A stretch of 41,461 nucleotides of DNA from Altibacter sp. (GCF_019913785.1 NZ_JAIOHK010000016.1:1-41461), one strand, 5' to 3'. Shown: positions 8,760 to 18,249, counted from the first letter of the stretch. The notes: generated from the letters alone by a model not told the origin. Numbers and translations are program-made.

Positions 8760-9046
8760 AACGGCAGATCTTTAAATGTTACTTGAATGCTATCTTGTTC
8801 CTTTCCGATGATGTCTCCGTTTTTACGTTTTGCCTTGTCTTTTCGTCTATTTTTCTTTTTAGGAGCGTCAATTACACTGTCTAGTGCTCTGTCGGTGCTT
8901 TTTCTGGTCTCTCTTTCAACTCGTCTTTCAACGGTGCGTTCGGCGGCTCTTTCGGCTCTTTTTCCTAATTTTTTAAGAATTTGAGCATTGGCTTGACCGC
9001 CCAAAATCAAGAAGCATAGAAGGGAGATAATTTTAATTGCTTTCAT
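8756..9046 (-). CDS. Small basic exported protein, 96 aa
   Basis: A signal peptide (MKAIKIISLLCFLILGGQANA) is followed by a highly charged helix, ILKKLGKRAERAAERTVERR, then a Lys/Arg-rich segment PKKKNRRKDKAKRKNGD and the tail IQVTFKDLPL. The amphipathic helix of repeated Arg/Glu resembles the N-termini of several flavobacterial OmpA-type proteins, which suggests a small outer-membrane or periplasmic partner. Stop and start overlap with neighbours: its TGA overlaps the ATG of the 434-aa gene, and its own ATG lies inside the end of the 62-aa gene, so all appear to be co-translated. The function is unknown. Confidence 0.75.
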   Translation of the reverse strand: MKAIKIISLLCFLILGGQANAQILKKLGKRAERAAERTVERRVERETRKSTDRALDSVIDAPKKKNRRKDKAKRKNGDIIGKEQDSIQVTFKDLPL

Positions 9047-9221
9047 CTTTTTTCAAATTTGATATTAAGGGTTTTTTAAAAGTTGTTTGCTTAATTACTT
9101 TATTCTTATATGTAATCTTTAGGGTGTATATGCCATCGGTTAAATGGTTTATATTGAGATATATTTGTTTTATAGGTGTTACCTCAATCGCCCCGGAATA
9201 CACATGGTGTTTTTTTTTCAT
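9033..9221 (-). CDS. Small protein, 62 aa, first gene of the OmpA-type operon
   Basis: This ORF of 62 codons ends 14 bp inside the start of the 96-aa gene. It begins MKKKHHVYSGAIEVTPIKQI and continues YLNINHLTDGIYTLKITYKN, which reads like a short beta-sheet domain in the style of Bacteroidota surface-protein modules. An in-frame stop lies seven codons upstream of the ATG, so this is the only sensible start. It has no signal peptide. The case for its reality is the tight overlap with a gene that is likely real and the amino-acid composition, which is that of a folded protein. A shadow ORF is still possible. Confidence 0.55.
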   Translation of the reverse strand: MKKKHHVYSGAIEVTPIKQIYLNINHLTDGIYTLKITYKNKVIKQTTFKKPLISNLKKDESN

Positions 9222-9359
9222 TTTTGGGGAATCAAAATTCTAGAGTAAAAATAACTTGCCTATTTGCGGCGGGATAGAAGTATTGTAACTAAAACTATAA
9301 GATATGTAACAAGCTTGTGTTTAGAAGCTGTCACAAAGAATTAGTACAGTGTTTGATGT

Positions 9360-12299
9360 CTATGAAATATAATCGGTAGGAGTGCGACCAAACTCTTGTT
9401 TAAAGCATTTTGCAAAGTAGGAAGGGTCGTTAAAACCTACCATATAACCAATTTCAGAAATAGAAACTTTGTTTTCTTTTAGCAGATTGGCGGCTAGTTT
9501 TAATCGCTGCACTCGTAGGAACTCAGTCGTGGATTGCCCGGTAATCGCTTTTAACTTTCGGTGTAATTGCATTCGGCTCACCCTCATTTCTACCGCAAAG
9601 GCATCTGCAGAAAAATTGGAATCGGTAATATGTTCATCCATCACTTTTTGAAGTCGTTCCAAAAATTGTTCGTCGGCGGTAGACACCGCGATATCCTTCG
9701 GCCTCAAAATTATTTCTTGTGCAAATCGAGCCTGTAATTTTCTCCTGTTTTCAATTAAATTAAAAACGGTTGCCTTTAATAATTGTGCATTGAATGGCTT
9801 TGTTAGGTAGGCATCGGCACCACTGTGCATGCCTTCCAGTTTATCTTCATCTTCGGTTTTAGCTGATAATAGTATTATCGGGATATGAGCGGTCAATTCG
9901 TTTTCTTTCAGCTTTTTTGTAAGTGCAAACCCATCTTCTAGCGGCATCATTACATCACTAATTATTATATCCGGAATCAGATCCAGCGCTGCCGAAACAC
10001 CTTCTTGTCCATTTGCAGCTGTTCGAATTTGATAGGAAGTTTCAAAAATAGAACCTATGTAATTCCGTATTTCATAGTTGTCTTCCACTATGAGCAATAT
10101 GGGCGCGTCCTCTGTGGATTGTATATGATGTGCTTTATATTCCTCTAAAATATTTAGCCTATTAGCCGCTCCTTTTTGTAATTCTTCTGAAAGGATTTCA
10201 TCTGCTTCAAATTGATCTTTACCCACCGGAATGCGAACTGTAAACCAGGTGTGCTTGTTTGCATTGCTTTCAACCGAAATACTCCCTTTGTGAAGTTCAA
10301 CAAGTTCTTTGGTTAGTGCAAGGCCAATTCCCGTTCCTGTTTTTTGAACATTTGTTTGATAGAATCGTTCAAATATTCTTTCTTTCTGTTCGGGACTTAA
10401 ATAGCTTCCGGAGTTCATTACAGAAATCTCATAGTGGTTCGATGATGAAAGTCCTCCCTCAATTTTGACGATACCCCCTTCATCTGTGTACTTTATTGCA
10501 TTTCCCAATAAATTAAAAATAATTTTCTCCAAGGCGTCGTGGTCAAACCAATGTGTGCTTTCAGCTTCATTTATCTGTATCTTATAATCCAGATTTTTTT
10601 CTTTAGCACTAAACGAAAATGCTTCGGCTTGCGCTTTGAGAAACCGAGAGAGATTCCCGGGTTCGACTTTGAGTTTGAAGTTTCCACTTTCCACTTTCGA
10701 TAATGCCAATAGTTGTTCTACAAGTGATTCTAGCCGTTGGGTATTGTTTTTGGCTACAATCAAATTCTTTCGATCGTTCTTGCTGAGTTTTTCAGAATTT
10801 AACTGATCTTCCAAAGGGCCCTTAATAAGTGTTAGCGGCGTGCGAAATTCATGCGAGATATTTGCAAAGAAAGTAGATTTAGCCTTGTCCAACTCGGTTA
10901 GTTTTCGATTGGTTCTTTGCCGATTTCGGTACTGGAAAAAGAAGAAGAGTCCAACCAAGAAAGTGAGGCCCAGACCACTCAGTAAAACATTCAGTTGGTT
11001 TCGTTTTTGCTGTTCGATCAGTTGGTTTTTCGAGGTGAGCAGTTCAATCTCTCTATCTCTGCGTTCGGTTTGATATACAGCCTCTATCTCTTGTATCCTT
11101 TCAGCACTCTGAATATTTTGTAGAGAATCTTTAATATGTATGGCCCTTTCGGTATAGTTAAATGCATTTTTATAATCCCCTTTTAATGCGGCACTTTTAG
11201 CTAGCAGTTCGTACATTTCCTGCGTTACTTGACTATTCTTACTGCTTTGATTAAGACTTTCGGCTTCATTTAGATATTGAATGGCTTCGTTGGGCTTTAG
11301 TTTCGCAATTGCCAATTTGGCCAGCTCTATCGCATTTAAAGAGGCTTCATAGTTCCGCAGGTTTTCCTTGTGAATGGCAAAACCTTCCTTAAAATAATTT
11401 TCCGCTTCTGTTAATTTATTCTCCTTTGCCTTTACCTGTCCTAAGTAGGTGCTGATTTCGGCAATATTGCGCTGATCCTTGATATTCGAAAAGAAATTAT
11501 GACTTATCGTTAGGAGACTGTCGGCCTTTTTTAAATCACCCTTAAAAAAGTAGACCCGTCCCAAATAGATGTGGGTGGTTTGTAAATAGTAGGAGACATC
11601 ACCCGGAAGTTTTTTAAACTCATTATTGGCCTTTACATAGTATTCCTCGGAAGCATCATAGTTTTTCAGGTCGAGATAGATATTTCCCAGATTCTGATAC
11701 GATGCCGCGATCACATCGGGTCGTAGCGGTGCTGCATTGTGAACCGAATCGACCACCAATAGCTTCTTAATGGCTTCCTCAAGTTTATTTTGTCTGGCAT
11801 AGGCCGTTGCCAAGGCGATATGTGAGTCGGCGAAGATTAAATTATTTGGATCCTCAAACTCGGCCGTCCTTTCGATCGCTTTTTCACATGCTGCAACCGA
11901 CTCCTCCATCCTGCCCAGTAAATAGTAAGTCCTGCACAGACTATTGTATGCCCTTGCGGCTCCTATATCGTACGATAATTCTTCGGACAGAGCCAATGCC
12001 TTTTTAAAATACACTACAGCCGAATCGTTTTGCTGTGTCCTTTTAAAACAATTTCCAATGAGATAATCGGCATCTATTATCGCTTCTCCATATTTTCGTT
12101 TAACGGCTAGCTCTTTAATTTTTCTGGAGTAATAAAAGGCGCTATCCGGATTCGGATTGATAAACTGTGCCACCTTTGTGCGGTAGGATACTATTGCCAA
12201 AGAATCCTCGTAAGAAATCGAAGATGTAAAAGACACACCTTCTTGTGCATGAAAAAAAGGTGTACTAATCAAGGTAAGCAAACACAGTATTTTTTTCAT
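9360..12299 (-). CDS. TPR hybrid two-component system protein (kinase, receiver, AraC HTH)
   Basis: The 979-aa protein combines sensing and gene control in one chain. From ATG 12299 there is a signal peptide (MKKILCLLTLISTPFFHA), TPR-like repeats across about residues 60-400, one transmembrane helix near 435-456, a HisKA domain (FFANISHEFRTPLTLIKGP, phospho-His483), an HATPase domain (NLLGNAIKYTDEGG, then TGTGIGLAL), a receiver (ILLIVEDNYE, phospho-Asp782 in IISDVMMP, then LTKPF) and an AraC-type HTH. It starts 10 codons downstream of another in-frame ATG at 12329, which would spoil the signal peptide. The common HTCS regulators of polysaccharide loci carry periplasmic propeller domains; this one has TPRs instead. 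Target genes are not evident nearby. Confidence 0.92.
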   Translation of the reverse strand: MKKILCLLTLISTPFFHAQEGVSFTSSISYEDSLAIVSYRTKVAQFINPNPDSAFYYSRKIKELAVKRKYGEAIIDADYLIGNCFKRTQQNDSAVVYFKKALALSEELSYDIGAARAYNSLCRTYYLLGRMEESVAACEKAIERTAEFEDPNNLIFADSHIALATAYARQNKLEEAIKKLLVVDSVHNAAPLRPDVIAASYQNLGNIYLDLKNYDASEEYYVKANNEFKKLPGDVSYYLQTTHIYLGRVYFFKGDLKKADSLLTISHNFFSNIKDQRNIAEISTYLGQVKAKENKLTEAENYFKEGFAIHKENLRNYEASLNAIELAKLAIAKLKPNEAIQYLNEAESLNQSSKNSQVTQEMYELLAKSAALKGDYKNAFNYTERAIHIKDSLQNIQSAERIQEIEAVYQTERRDREIELLTSKNQLIEQQKRNQLNVLLSGLGLTFLVGLFFFFQYRNRQRTNRKLTELDKAKSTFFANISHEFRTPLTLIKGPLEDQLNSEKLSKNDRKNLIVAKNNTQRLESLVEQLLALSKVESGNFKLKVEPGNLSRFLKAQAEAFSFSAKEKNLDYKIQINEAESTHWFDHDALEKIIFNLLGNAIKYTDEGGIVKIEGGLSSSNHYEISVMNSGSYLSPEQKERIFERFYQTNVQKTGTGIGLALTKELVELHKGSISVESNANKHTWFTVRIPVGKDQFEADEILSEELQKGAANRLNILEEYKAHHIQSTEDAPILLIVEDNYEIRNYIGSIFETSYQIRTAANGQEGVSAALDLIPDIIISDVMMPLEDGFALTKKLKENELTAHIPIILLSAKTEDEDKLEGMHSGADAYLTKPFNAQLLKATVFNLIENRRKLQARFAQEIILRPKDIAVSTADEQFLERLQKVMDEHITDSNFSADAFAVEMRVSRMQLHRKLKAITGQSTTEFLRVQRLKLAANLLKENKVSISEIGYMVGFNDPSYFAKCFKQEFGRTPTDYIS

Positions 12300-12389
12300 A
12301 TAGATTTGTGGTTGCTTAAAGATAATCAAATATTAGTAAATCATGTCATTGTTGTTTTCACCCAAATAATGAGGAATACACCTTATAAT

Positions 12390-14858
12390 TTACTGAATTT
12401 GATACAATACGATTTCTTTTTCCGACCCTTTTACTACGAAGATGGTTTTACCCTGCATGGAGCTGGATCCCATATCGATGGCCGACGTTCCATATACCGG
12501 AAATCCGGGGAGTAAAATTCCGGATTTGTTGAAGATAAATACCTTGTTTTCCTGTGTTTCGGTCACCGAAACATAGGTCTTTCTATTTACAGTGAAACTC
12601 GAGGGTTTGCTGTAAATGCCAAACGGGAGTTCCACCAATTTTCCGTTAATGCGAAGTTTGTTATCGTCCAAAGTAACTTTCGTGGTACCCGTCATCGAAA
12701 AATAGTACGCTTCAGAAACTTCCAATTTCTGCGAAGTGATCTTTCCGGTTTGTGAAATACTGACCTTGGTATTATCCTTTGTGATTATCACAAAATGATT
12801 GGCTTCTTCAGCGATTGGAATGTCTGAAAATTCAAATTTCTTGGATACGTTTATTCGCGTGGATCCTACGCGATTCAGAATATTTAATTTTCCATTTTCT
12901 TCAGCAATAAGCAAATAATCCTTATTCCCCATACGAATGTGTTGCGGAGGTAAGACAATGGTTGAAGAAGCCGATTTATAGTTAAATCCCTTGACCAATT
13001 GCGCCTTCGAATCGTACATCAAAATAGTTTTTCCCTGGGTAACCACGAAGCGGTATTTGCGATTGTTGTCGTAATCGAAAACAGCCAATGGTTGTGTAAC
13101 GGGGTCCTTAAAGTTTATAGGAAATGGGGAGACCGGTTTGCCATTTCTGTCTAAAACATAGAACGCTTTTTTAGTGGTAAACGCGAGTTGTTTTTTTCCA
13201 TTCCGAAGCAGATCGACCTCGTGAATTTTTCCAATTATGGGGTCGGGTAGTTTTTTTGTCCACAGTACTTTTCCACTTTCCGAGATAAGGTATAAATTGT
13301 TGTTCACATCCTGTACAACTACATCCTGCCCACGTGTTTTATGGTTGCTGAAAAAATGCGGGGTGCTTAATAATTTGTGGTCCAATGCCAAACCAAACAA
13401 TTGTGTGAGTCCGCCCGGACTTTGAATACTATTGCCGGTTTCTTGACAAACCAAATTTACATGCGCAAAGTTGCGATCATAACTAAACTGTATCGCGGCA
13501 AAGGGATAGGATGTTAGGTCCACATTTTTTATTTCTGAAGCTGCCCTTGACGAAAAGAAGTGGGAAATAGCATCGGGTATACTTCCCCGCATCTTATAAA
13601 TAAGCAATGAAGAGGCCGTGCTCAACTGTGGGATAGCAGTTTCAAAATACCCCATCTTAGCCAAACAGCTGTTGTTCTTATAGGCTGTGATAATTTGTTC
13701 GGCATCGGGGATTGATTCCGAAAAAATAAAGAAATTGTCCAGCTGAAACGCATAGACGGGACTTACCTCCGAAAGGAAGGGCGAAAAGGTTTTTGTAAAT
13801 ATTTCGGGCTGATTAAAATTATAAATGGTCACCTCTCTGAAGCTGTTATCTTCCGAAATATATTTCAGCAAACTCTCTTCGGTTAAAATAGGATCAATGC
13901 TCTTTAAAACAACGGCAGCACCTGTTTTTAAACGTATAAGGCCTATTTCGTTAATCGATTCGAACAGGGGGTTGACCAAACTATCTGAAAATACTTCTCC
14001 TCGAAACTTCTGAAGGTTTTTCTGAAATACTTCGGCATCGTTGTAAGTAACCGAGATCGCACCTAGAGCCTCATTTGGAACGACCTGAGCGAGATCGTTT
14101 TGTCGAGGCAGTAATCCGTCAAAGACCGAAAGCAATTGCGGGACACTATCTCCCGCCATAGTTACTCCCGTCGCCGTTATCGCGTTGGGGAGCACCTCTA
14201 CGTTCAGCGACATCCACGAAGCAAAATTTACCTTGGTCGAATCGGTCAATGGCATCGCTGAGGTATTTAGCATCACATTGAGATCCTCGCCCTGTTGAAT
14301 TCGTGCAATTTTTTTGAAGGTTTCGCTTTGTTCGGTTTTTCCTTCTAGAATGTTTTGCAGTACTGTTTGCGAAGAGGATGCAATGAACACACTGTCTTTA
14401 ATCGCAGTAAAAGCCACTTGCTTATCAATGGTGACACGCTGTATGGATACCTTATTATAGGTTAGTGTTTCGATGGTTTTGTCCTTTATGGAATCGGGTG
14501 CAAATAAATTTGGGTGCTCCCGGGTAATAAAGGTATACACCGTGGTGCTATCGTTAGGCGTATTGATGCACAAGAGGCTTTCGCTGGTAGAATTTAAGTA
14601 TTTTAAAAGCAGTGCTTTTTCTGAAAAAAAGGCAGCTGGTTTCGTACTGTCGAAGGCCGAAAGCAAACTATTGGAAGAAAGGGCGCGTCGTAGTGATTGG
14701 ATTCCGGTTTCACTTCCGGTAGGATTTGAAATTTTCAAGACTACCGAAGCATTTTCGGGAACAAAATCCAGCAATTCCATCTCTTTGGAAGAGGTATTTT
14801 CACATCCAACGACGGCGATGGCAATTAAAACCCAAATGATATTTTTCAGAAAACCCAT
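12390..14858 (-). CDS. Large lipoprotein with DUF3352-like N-terminus and propeller-like C-terminus
   Basis: An ATG at 14858 gives an 822-aa lipoprotein (MGFLKNIIWVLIAIAVVGCE, with the lipid-anchored Cys). The upstream in-frame ATG at 14906 would add 16 residues ahead of the signal and is less likely. The first half repeats a pattern seen in DUF3352-type proteins: DFVPENASVVLKISNPTGSE, later MLNTSAMPLTDSTKVNFASWMSL and further copies around residues 250 and 350. The second half has short beta repeats of propeller type, e.g. VVVQDVNNNLYLISESGKV and AFYVLDRNGKPVSPFPI. Such proteins are often found in Flavobacteriaceae without a known role. The gene begins 89 bp after the LytTR regulator on the same strand. 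Confidence 0.8.
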   Translation of the reverse strand: MGFLKNIIWVLIAIAVVGCENTSSKEMELLDFVPENASVVLKISNPTGSETGIQSLRRALSSNSLLSAFDSTKPAAFFSEKALLLKYLNSTSESLLCINTPNDSTTVYTFITREHPNLFAPDSIKDKTIETLTYNKVSIQRVTIDKQVAFTAIKDSVFIASSSQTVLQNILEGKTEQSETFKKIARIQQGEDLNVMLNTSAMPLTDSTKVNFASWMSLNVEVLPNAITATGVTMAGDSVPQLLSVFDGLLPRQNDLAQVVPNEALGAISVTYNDAEVFQKNLQKFRGEVFSDSLVNPLFESINEIGLIRLKTGAAVVLKSIDPILTEESLLKYISEDNSFREVTIYNFNQPEIFTKTFSPFLSEVSPVYAFQLDNFFIFSESIPDAEQIITAYKNNSCLAKMGYFETAIPQLSTASSLLIYKMRGSIPDAISHFFSSRAASEIKNVDLTSYPFAAIQFSYDRNFAHVNLVCQETGNSIQSPGGLTQLFGLALDHKLLSTPHFFSNHKTRGQDVVVQDVNNNLYLISESGKVLWTKKLPDPIIGKIHEVDLLRNGKKQLAFTTKKAFYVLDRNGKPVSPFPINFKDPVTQPLAVFDYDNNRKYRFVVTQGKTILMYDSKAQLVKGFNYKSASSTIVLPPQHIRMGNKDYLLIAEENGKLNILNRVGSTRINVSKKFEFSDIPIAEEANHFVIITKDNTKVSISQTGKITSQKLEVSEAYYFSMTGTTKVTLDDNKLRINGKLVELPFGIYSKPSSFTVNRKTYVSVTETQENKVFIFNKSGILLPGFPVYGTSAIDMGSSSMQGKTIFVVKGSEKEIVLYQIQ

Positions 14859-14947
14859 TGAGACAAAAATAGAAAGTAAATACTCCAAATTTTTGATAAA
14901 GGGCAATTGTTTATCGATATGTTTTCAACAGGTATAAAAAGCGATTC

Positions 14948-15700
14948 TCACATATCCAACCATATCTTAAAGTCCTTCGTCTTGGCTCTACTCACATATT
15001 CCTTGACATTGTTTTTAAGCACTACCTCAATCCTGCTTTTTGAGGACATATTCATTTTTTTAATACTGTCAATTTTTATGATAAACCCTCTGCTTATCCT
15101 GAAGAACAGTTTCGGGTCTAAATAAGATTCTAGGGCATCGAGACTATACTGAATAACAAAGGAGCGGTTTTCGTTATTCACCAGTACTGTGGCGTTGTCT
15201 TCGAAGTTGAAGTACAGGATTTCTTCTGAAGCGATAGAATATACTGTGTGATTGATTTTGGCAAAGAAGCGCGATTTGTAATTGGGGATGACTAATTTTT
15301 TTAATTCAGAAATTATCTTTTCATCCATTTTAAACGCTGTTCCATAGCCCAGCTTCTTGTATTTTTCGAGTGCCTTTTTTATATCGGCAGCCGTATATGG
15401 CTTCAATATATAATCAATGCTGTTTACCTTAAAAGCATCAATGGCATACGAATCGAATGCCGTAATAAAGATGATGGGACAGTTTATTTTTACTGAATTA
15501 AAGATTTCAAAAGAGATTCCATCAGACAGTTGAATGTCTAAAAAAAGGAGATCTGGATAGACTTCCTTGTTCAGCCACCTTGTTGCTTCTTTTACCGACT
15601 CGCAAACGGCAAGAATATCTATAGTAGCCTCCGTTTTTTTCAAAATAGTGGCTAGGCGTTCAGCCGAATGGGAATCGTCTTCAACTATAAGTACTTTCAT
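14948..15700 (-). CDS. LytTR-family response regulator
   Basis: The 250-aa protein has a receiver domain with the acidic pocket in LIVEDDSHSA, phospho-acceptor Asp55 (DLLFLDIQLSD), a conserved FITAFDSYAIDAFKVNSIDY, and then a LytTR DNA-binding domain over about residues 145-245 (FFAKINHTVYSIASEEILYF and SYLDPKLFFRISRGFIIKID). Such regulators bind short direct repeats in promoters. It is the partner of the histidine kinase that precedes it: its ATG lies 20 bp inside that gene's 3' end, so the two are translationally coupled. The linked 822-aa lipoprotein gene follows downstream and may be in the same transcript. Confidence 0.93.
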   Translation of the reverse strand: MKVLIVEDDSHSAERLATILKKTEATIDILAVCESVKEATRWLNKEVYPDLLFLDIQLSDGISFEIFNSVKINCPIIFITAFDSYAIDAFKVNSIDYILKPYTAADIKKALEKYKKLGYGTAFKMDEKIISELKKLVIPNYKSRFFAKINHTVYSIASEEILYFNFEDNATVLVNNENRSFVIQYSLDALESYLDPKLFFRISRGFIIKIDSIKKMNMSSKSRIEVVLKNNVKEYVSRAKTKDFKIWLDM

Positions 15701-16703
15701 GGGTAATTACGGGTATTTTTACTATAAAGTGAGCTTCGCTTTCTTCAATAAGCACATTGTTTTTAGACAGCAGTTTGTATCTGCTTATAATATTATCGAG
15801 TCCAATTCCGGAGGAATATACATTATTTGGTTTTTTAAGCACATTGTTTTTAATGACCATATACGATTCTTCCATATACATTTCGATGTATAATTTGTCT
15901 TCTCGCGTTATTACATTGTGCTTGACGGCATTTTCTAACAGTAATTGCAATGTGAATGTGGCGATTTTAAAGTTTTTAAAATCGGTCTCATGGTAAGTGA
16001 ACTGAATATTTTCACCGTGTTTTATTTTTAAAAGATATAGCAATGAATGGAGCATACTGAGTTCTTTTTCAATCGCAACGAGATCAGCTTTTTTTTCATC
16101 CAACAGATACCTGTAGATATTCGATAATTCAAGAATATATGCTTCAGCTTCCGGTTTTTGTTCACTTACTAAATGTGTGAGCGTATTTAGATTATTAAAT
16201 AAGAAATGTGGATTGATCTGGTTCTTTAAAGCCAGCAATTCCTGTTTCACCTGCTGTTTACTAATCTCCTGTGTTTTAATAACCGATTTTTCCCAGGACG
16301 AAAAGAAATATTTACTATTTATATATAAGAGTATGAGTAGGGCGGTAAAAAGATTGTTAAGTTTTAAAAAGTAGATCTGACTTCTGGAATACCTTTCAGG
16401 GAAAGACCCGAAATTTAGTTCTACGGCAATATAATTAAGGGGTAGAAACACAAGGACGATCAAAGCCGTGTTTGCAGCCACCATTTTGTAAGGTTGTGCT
16501 ATCCAGTTGTAGCTTTTGTTGAATTTCCTAACGCCAAATTCGATCAACTCATAAATAACGAAGAACGTAATACAATAATAAAGCAACACGCGAACATTTT
16601 CCTCCTGTGGGTCCGAAAAGCAGGTAGGACAAAAAACAAAAGAGCTAATACTTCCTATAAGTAAAGCCCTTATTGTTTTTATGAACCATTTATTTTTTAA
16701 CAT
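15681..16703 (-). CDS. LytS/YehU-type sensor histidine kinase
   Basis: This 340-aa kinase has four hydrophobic segments in residues 10-130, with no large periplasmic domain, followed by the His_kinase motif NQINPHFLFNNLNTLTHL with phospho-His166. The ATPase region includes LLLENAVKHNVITREDKLYIE and SSGIGLDNIISRYKLL. This is the usual five-to-six-helix LytS-like architecture in which the membrane region itself senses membrane or envelope state. The stop overlaps the LytTR gene by 20 bp. The beta-helix gene ends 38 bp upstream on the same strand, so it may be co-transcribed. The signal it detects is unknown. Confidence 0.92.
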   Translation of the reverse strand: MLKNKWFIKTIRALLIGSISSFVFCPTCFSDPQEENVRVLLYYCITFFVIYELIEFGVRKFNKSYNWIAQPYKMVAANTALIVLVFLPLNYIAVELNFGSFPERYSRSQIYFLKLNNLFTALLILLYINSKYFFSSWEKSVIKTQEISKQQVKQELLALKNQINPHFLFNNLNTLTHLVSEQKPEAEAYILELSNIYRYLLDEKKADLVAIEKELSMLHSLLYLLKIKHGENIQFTYHETDFKNFKIATFTLQLLLENAVKHNVITREDKLYIEMYMEESYMVIKNNVLKKPNNVYSSGIGLDNIISRYKLLSKNNVLIEESEAHFIVKIPVITHESTYS

Positions 16704-16741
16704 CAGTTAAAAGTAAATGATTTGTCTTAAAATCATAAAAT

Positions 16742-18121
16742 CTATTTTTTAATTATTTTCAAGACGGTCTTGTTTCCATTTTGATCTTGAAAAAGTATAA
16801 AGGCCGATGAATGCAGGACAAGGGGAATGGTATTATCTCCTTTGTTAATTATAATTTCTTCTGAATTCAAGATAAGTTTTCCTTCAAAACTGTAGGCTTG
16901 CATACGCAGACGACCGTTTTCAGAAGCGTGTATTAAAACGCCTTCATTTTGATAAGGATTCGCGCATGAGATTTTAATTCCTTCTAGGGGTGCGTGCTCC
17001 AAAATTGACAAAAAATCTTCTGCGCCTTGACCTCCGTAGGCACCCATATCGTTTCTCGTAGTTCCCTGCGCGGGAAATAAGGCATTACCCGGTGAACCGG
17101 GATCCTCCACATCGTTGTATTCAGTTCCAGGATGCCCTGCGTCAATACAGGGGGAGGAAGCACTTAATAAAAAGCTACCTTGATTGTCAAACAGCGGGTC
17201 GTCTGTAATCATGCCGTCTTCATTGCCGTCGCCGTCAAAGCCGCCTTCAATATTGGTATATGTGAGATTTGCATTTCCGCCATAACGCTTAAAAATTTGT
17301 GGAAACGCATTGGTGGCCGTATTTCCATATATAATGCAATTAATAATTACGGTGGTGGTTCCTGTAGTAATAATTGCACCTCCTTTGTCACCGGAATGAT
17401 TATTTACAATGGTATTGTTCTCAAGAGTGACCGGCTCCCAGTCTACGTAGACACCTCCGCCACCATTGAAGGATCCGGTTGCGACGTTAAAAGCAATCAA
17501 GTTATTTTTAATGGTAGCGCCTTCACAATACGCGATCATTACTCCGCCGGCGTAGCCACCCGAATTATAAGAAATAACATTATTAGTAATAATAGGCTGC
17601 CCGAAACCCATACGAATTCCTCCACCTCCGGCTCCAGTAACTCCGGTTTCAGCAATACAGTGGTTCTCTTTAATAATGTTGTTTTTGATTGTGGGCGATG
17701 TCTGATTTATCAAAATTCCACCTCCGGTTCTGAAATAAGCGTCATCGGCCGGATTATATGTTTTGGTTCCAGAACCACCTGTGATTGTAAATCCTTGTAA
17801 AATAGAATCGTTGGTTTCCCCCGTCTTAAAACTTACGCAACTTCCAATATCCGGATCGGTAGGTTGGCTCCCATCGATAACCGTATTGTATATATCGTTG
17901 ATATCACCTGAGGTAGCATAATTACTAGTTACCGTGATGTCTTTTCCTAGAAAATCAATATTTTCAAAATAGGTGCCATTCGCTACAATAATAACATCTC
18001 CCGAACTCGCAGCATCAATGGCTTCCTGAATGGTAGCATAGTCAGCAGGCACGTGAATATCTGCAGCTTTCAATGTGAATGTCGAGATGGCTAGTAAAAG
18101 TAAAAATAGTCTTGTTTTCAT
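16742..18121 (-). CDS. Secreted right-handed beta-helix protein, possible T9SS cargo
   Basis: The 459-aa protein begins with a signal peptide (MKTRLFLLLLAISTFTLKA). The motif DYATIQEAIDAASSGDVIIV and then NGTYFENIDFLGKDITVTSN is the start of a parallel beta-helix as in pectate-lyase-like and chlamydial-outer-membrane-like proteins; repeats such as NNIIKENHCIAETG and NNLIAFNVATGSF, rich in Gly and Asn, fill the middle. The last 70 residues (ISCANPYQNEGVLIHASENG through KTVLKIIKK) look like a degenerate type A T9SS sorting domain. No catalytic residues can be assigned, so it may bind or display rather than cleave glycans. Confidence 0.82.
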   Translation of the reverse strand: MKTRLFLLLLAISTFTLKAADIHVPADYATIQEAIDAASSGDVIIVANGTYFENIDFLGKDITVTSNYATSGDINDIYNTVIDGSQPTDPDIGSCVSFKTGETNDSILQGFTITGGSGTKTYNPADDAYFRTGGGILINQTSPTIKNNIIKENHCIAETGVTGAGGGGIRMGFGQPIITNNVISYNSGGYAGGVMIAYCEGATIKNNLIAFNVATGSFNGGGGVYVDWEPVTLENNTIVNNHSGDKGGAIITTGTTTVIINCIIYGNTATNAFPQIFKRYGGNANLTYTNIEGGFDGDGNEDGMITDDPLFDNQGSFLLSASSPCIDAGHPGTEYNDVEDPGSPGNALFPAQGTTRNDMGAYGGQGAEDFLSILEHAPLEGIKISCANPYQNEGVLIHASENGRLRMQAYSFEGKLILNSEEIIINKGDNTIPLVLHSSAFILFQDQNGNKTVLKIIKK

Positions 18122-18249
18122 AATTCATTTTTTAAGTTGAATTATAAAGCTAGGCCGACTTCTTTATTTATTAAAACAATAAATGGCGAGCGGGAGTTTT
18201 TTGATGTTGAGCGGAATATCGGGCCGTTGAATGGTTAGATGGCTTGTTG

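Noticed and set aside
14473-14937. 154-codon plus-strand ORF over the start of the 822-aa lipoprotein gene
   Set aside because: It overlaps a well-supported lipoprotein on the other strand, with no signal peptide, motif or conserved context of its own.
17180-17800. 206-codon plus-strand ORF antisense to the beta-helix gene
   Set aside because: The opposite strand encodes a coherent secreted beta-helix protein with signal peptide; the plus-strand product is Cys/Asn/Ser-rich without a recognisable fold, as expected of a shadow frame.
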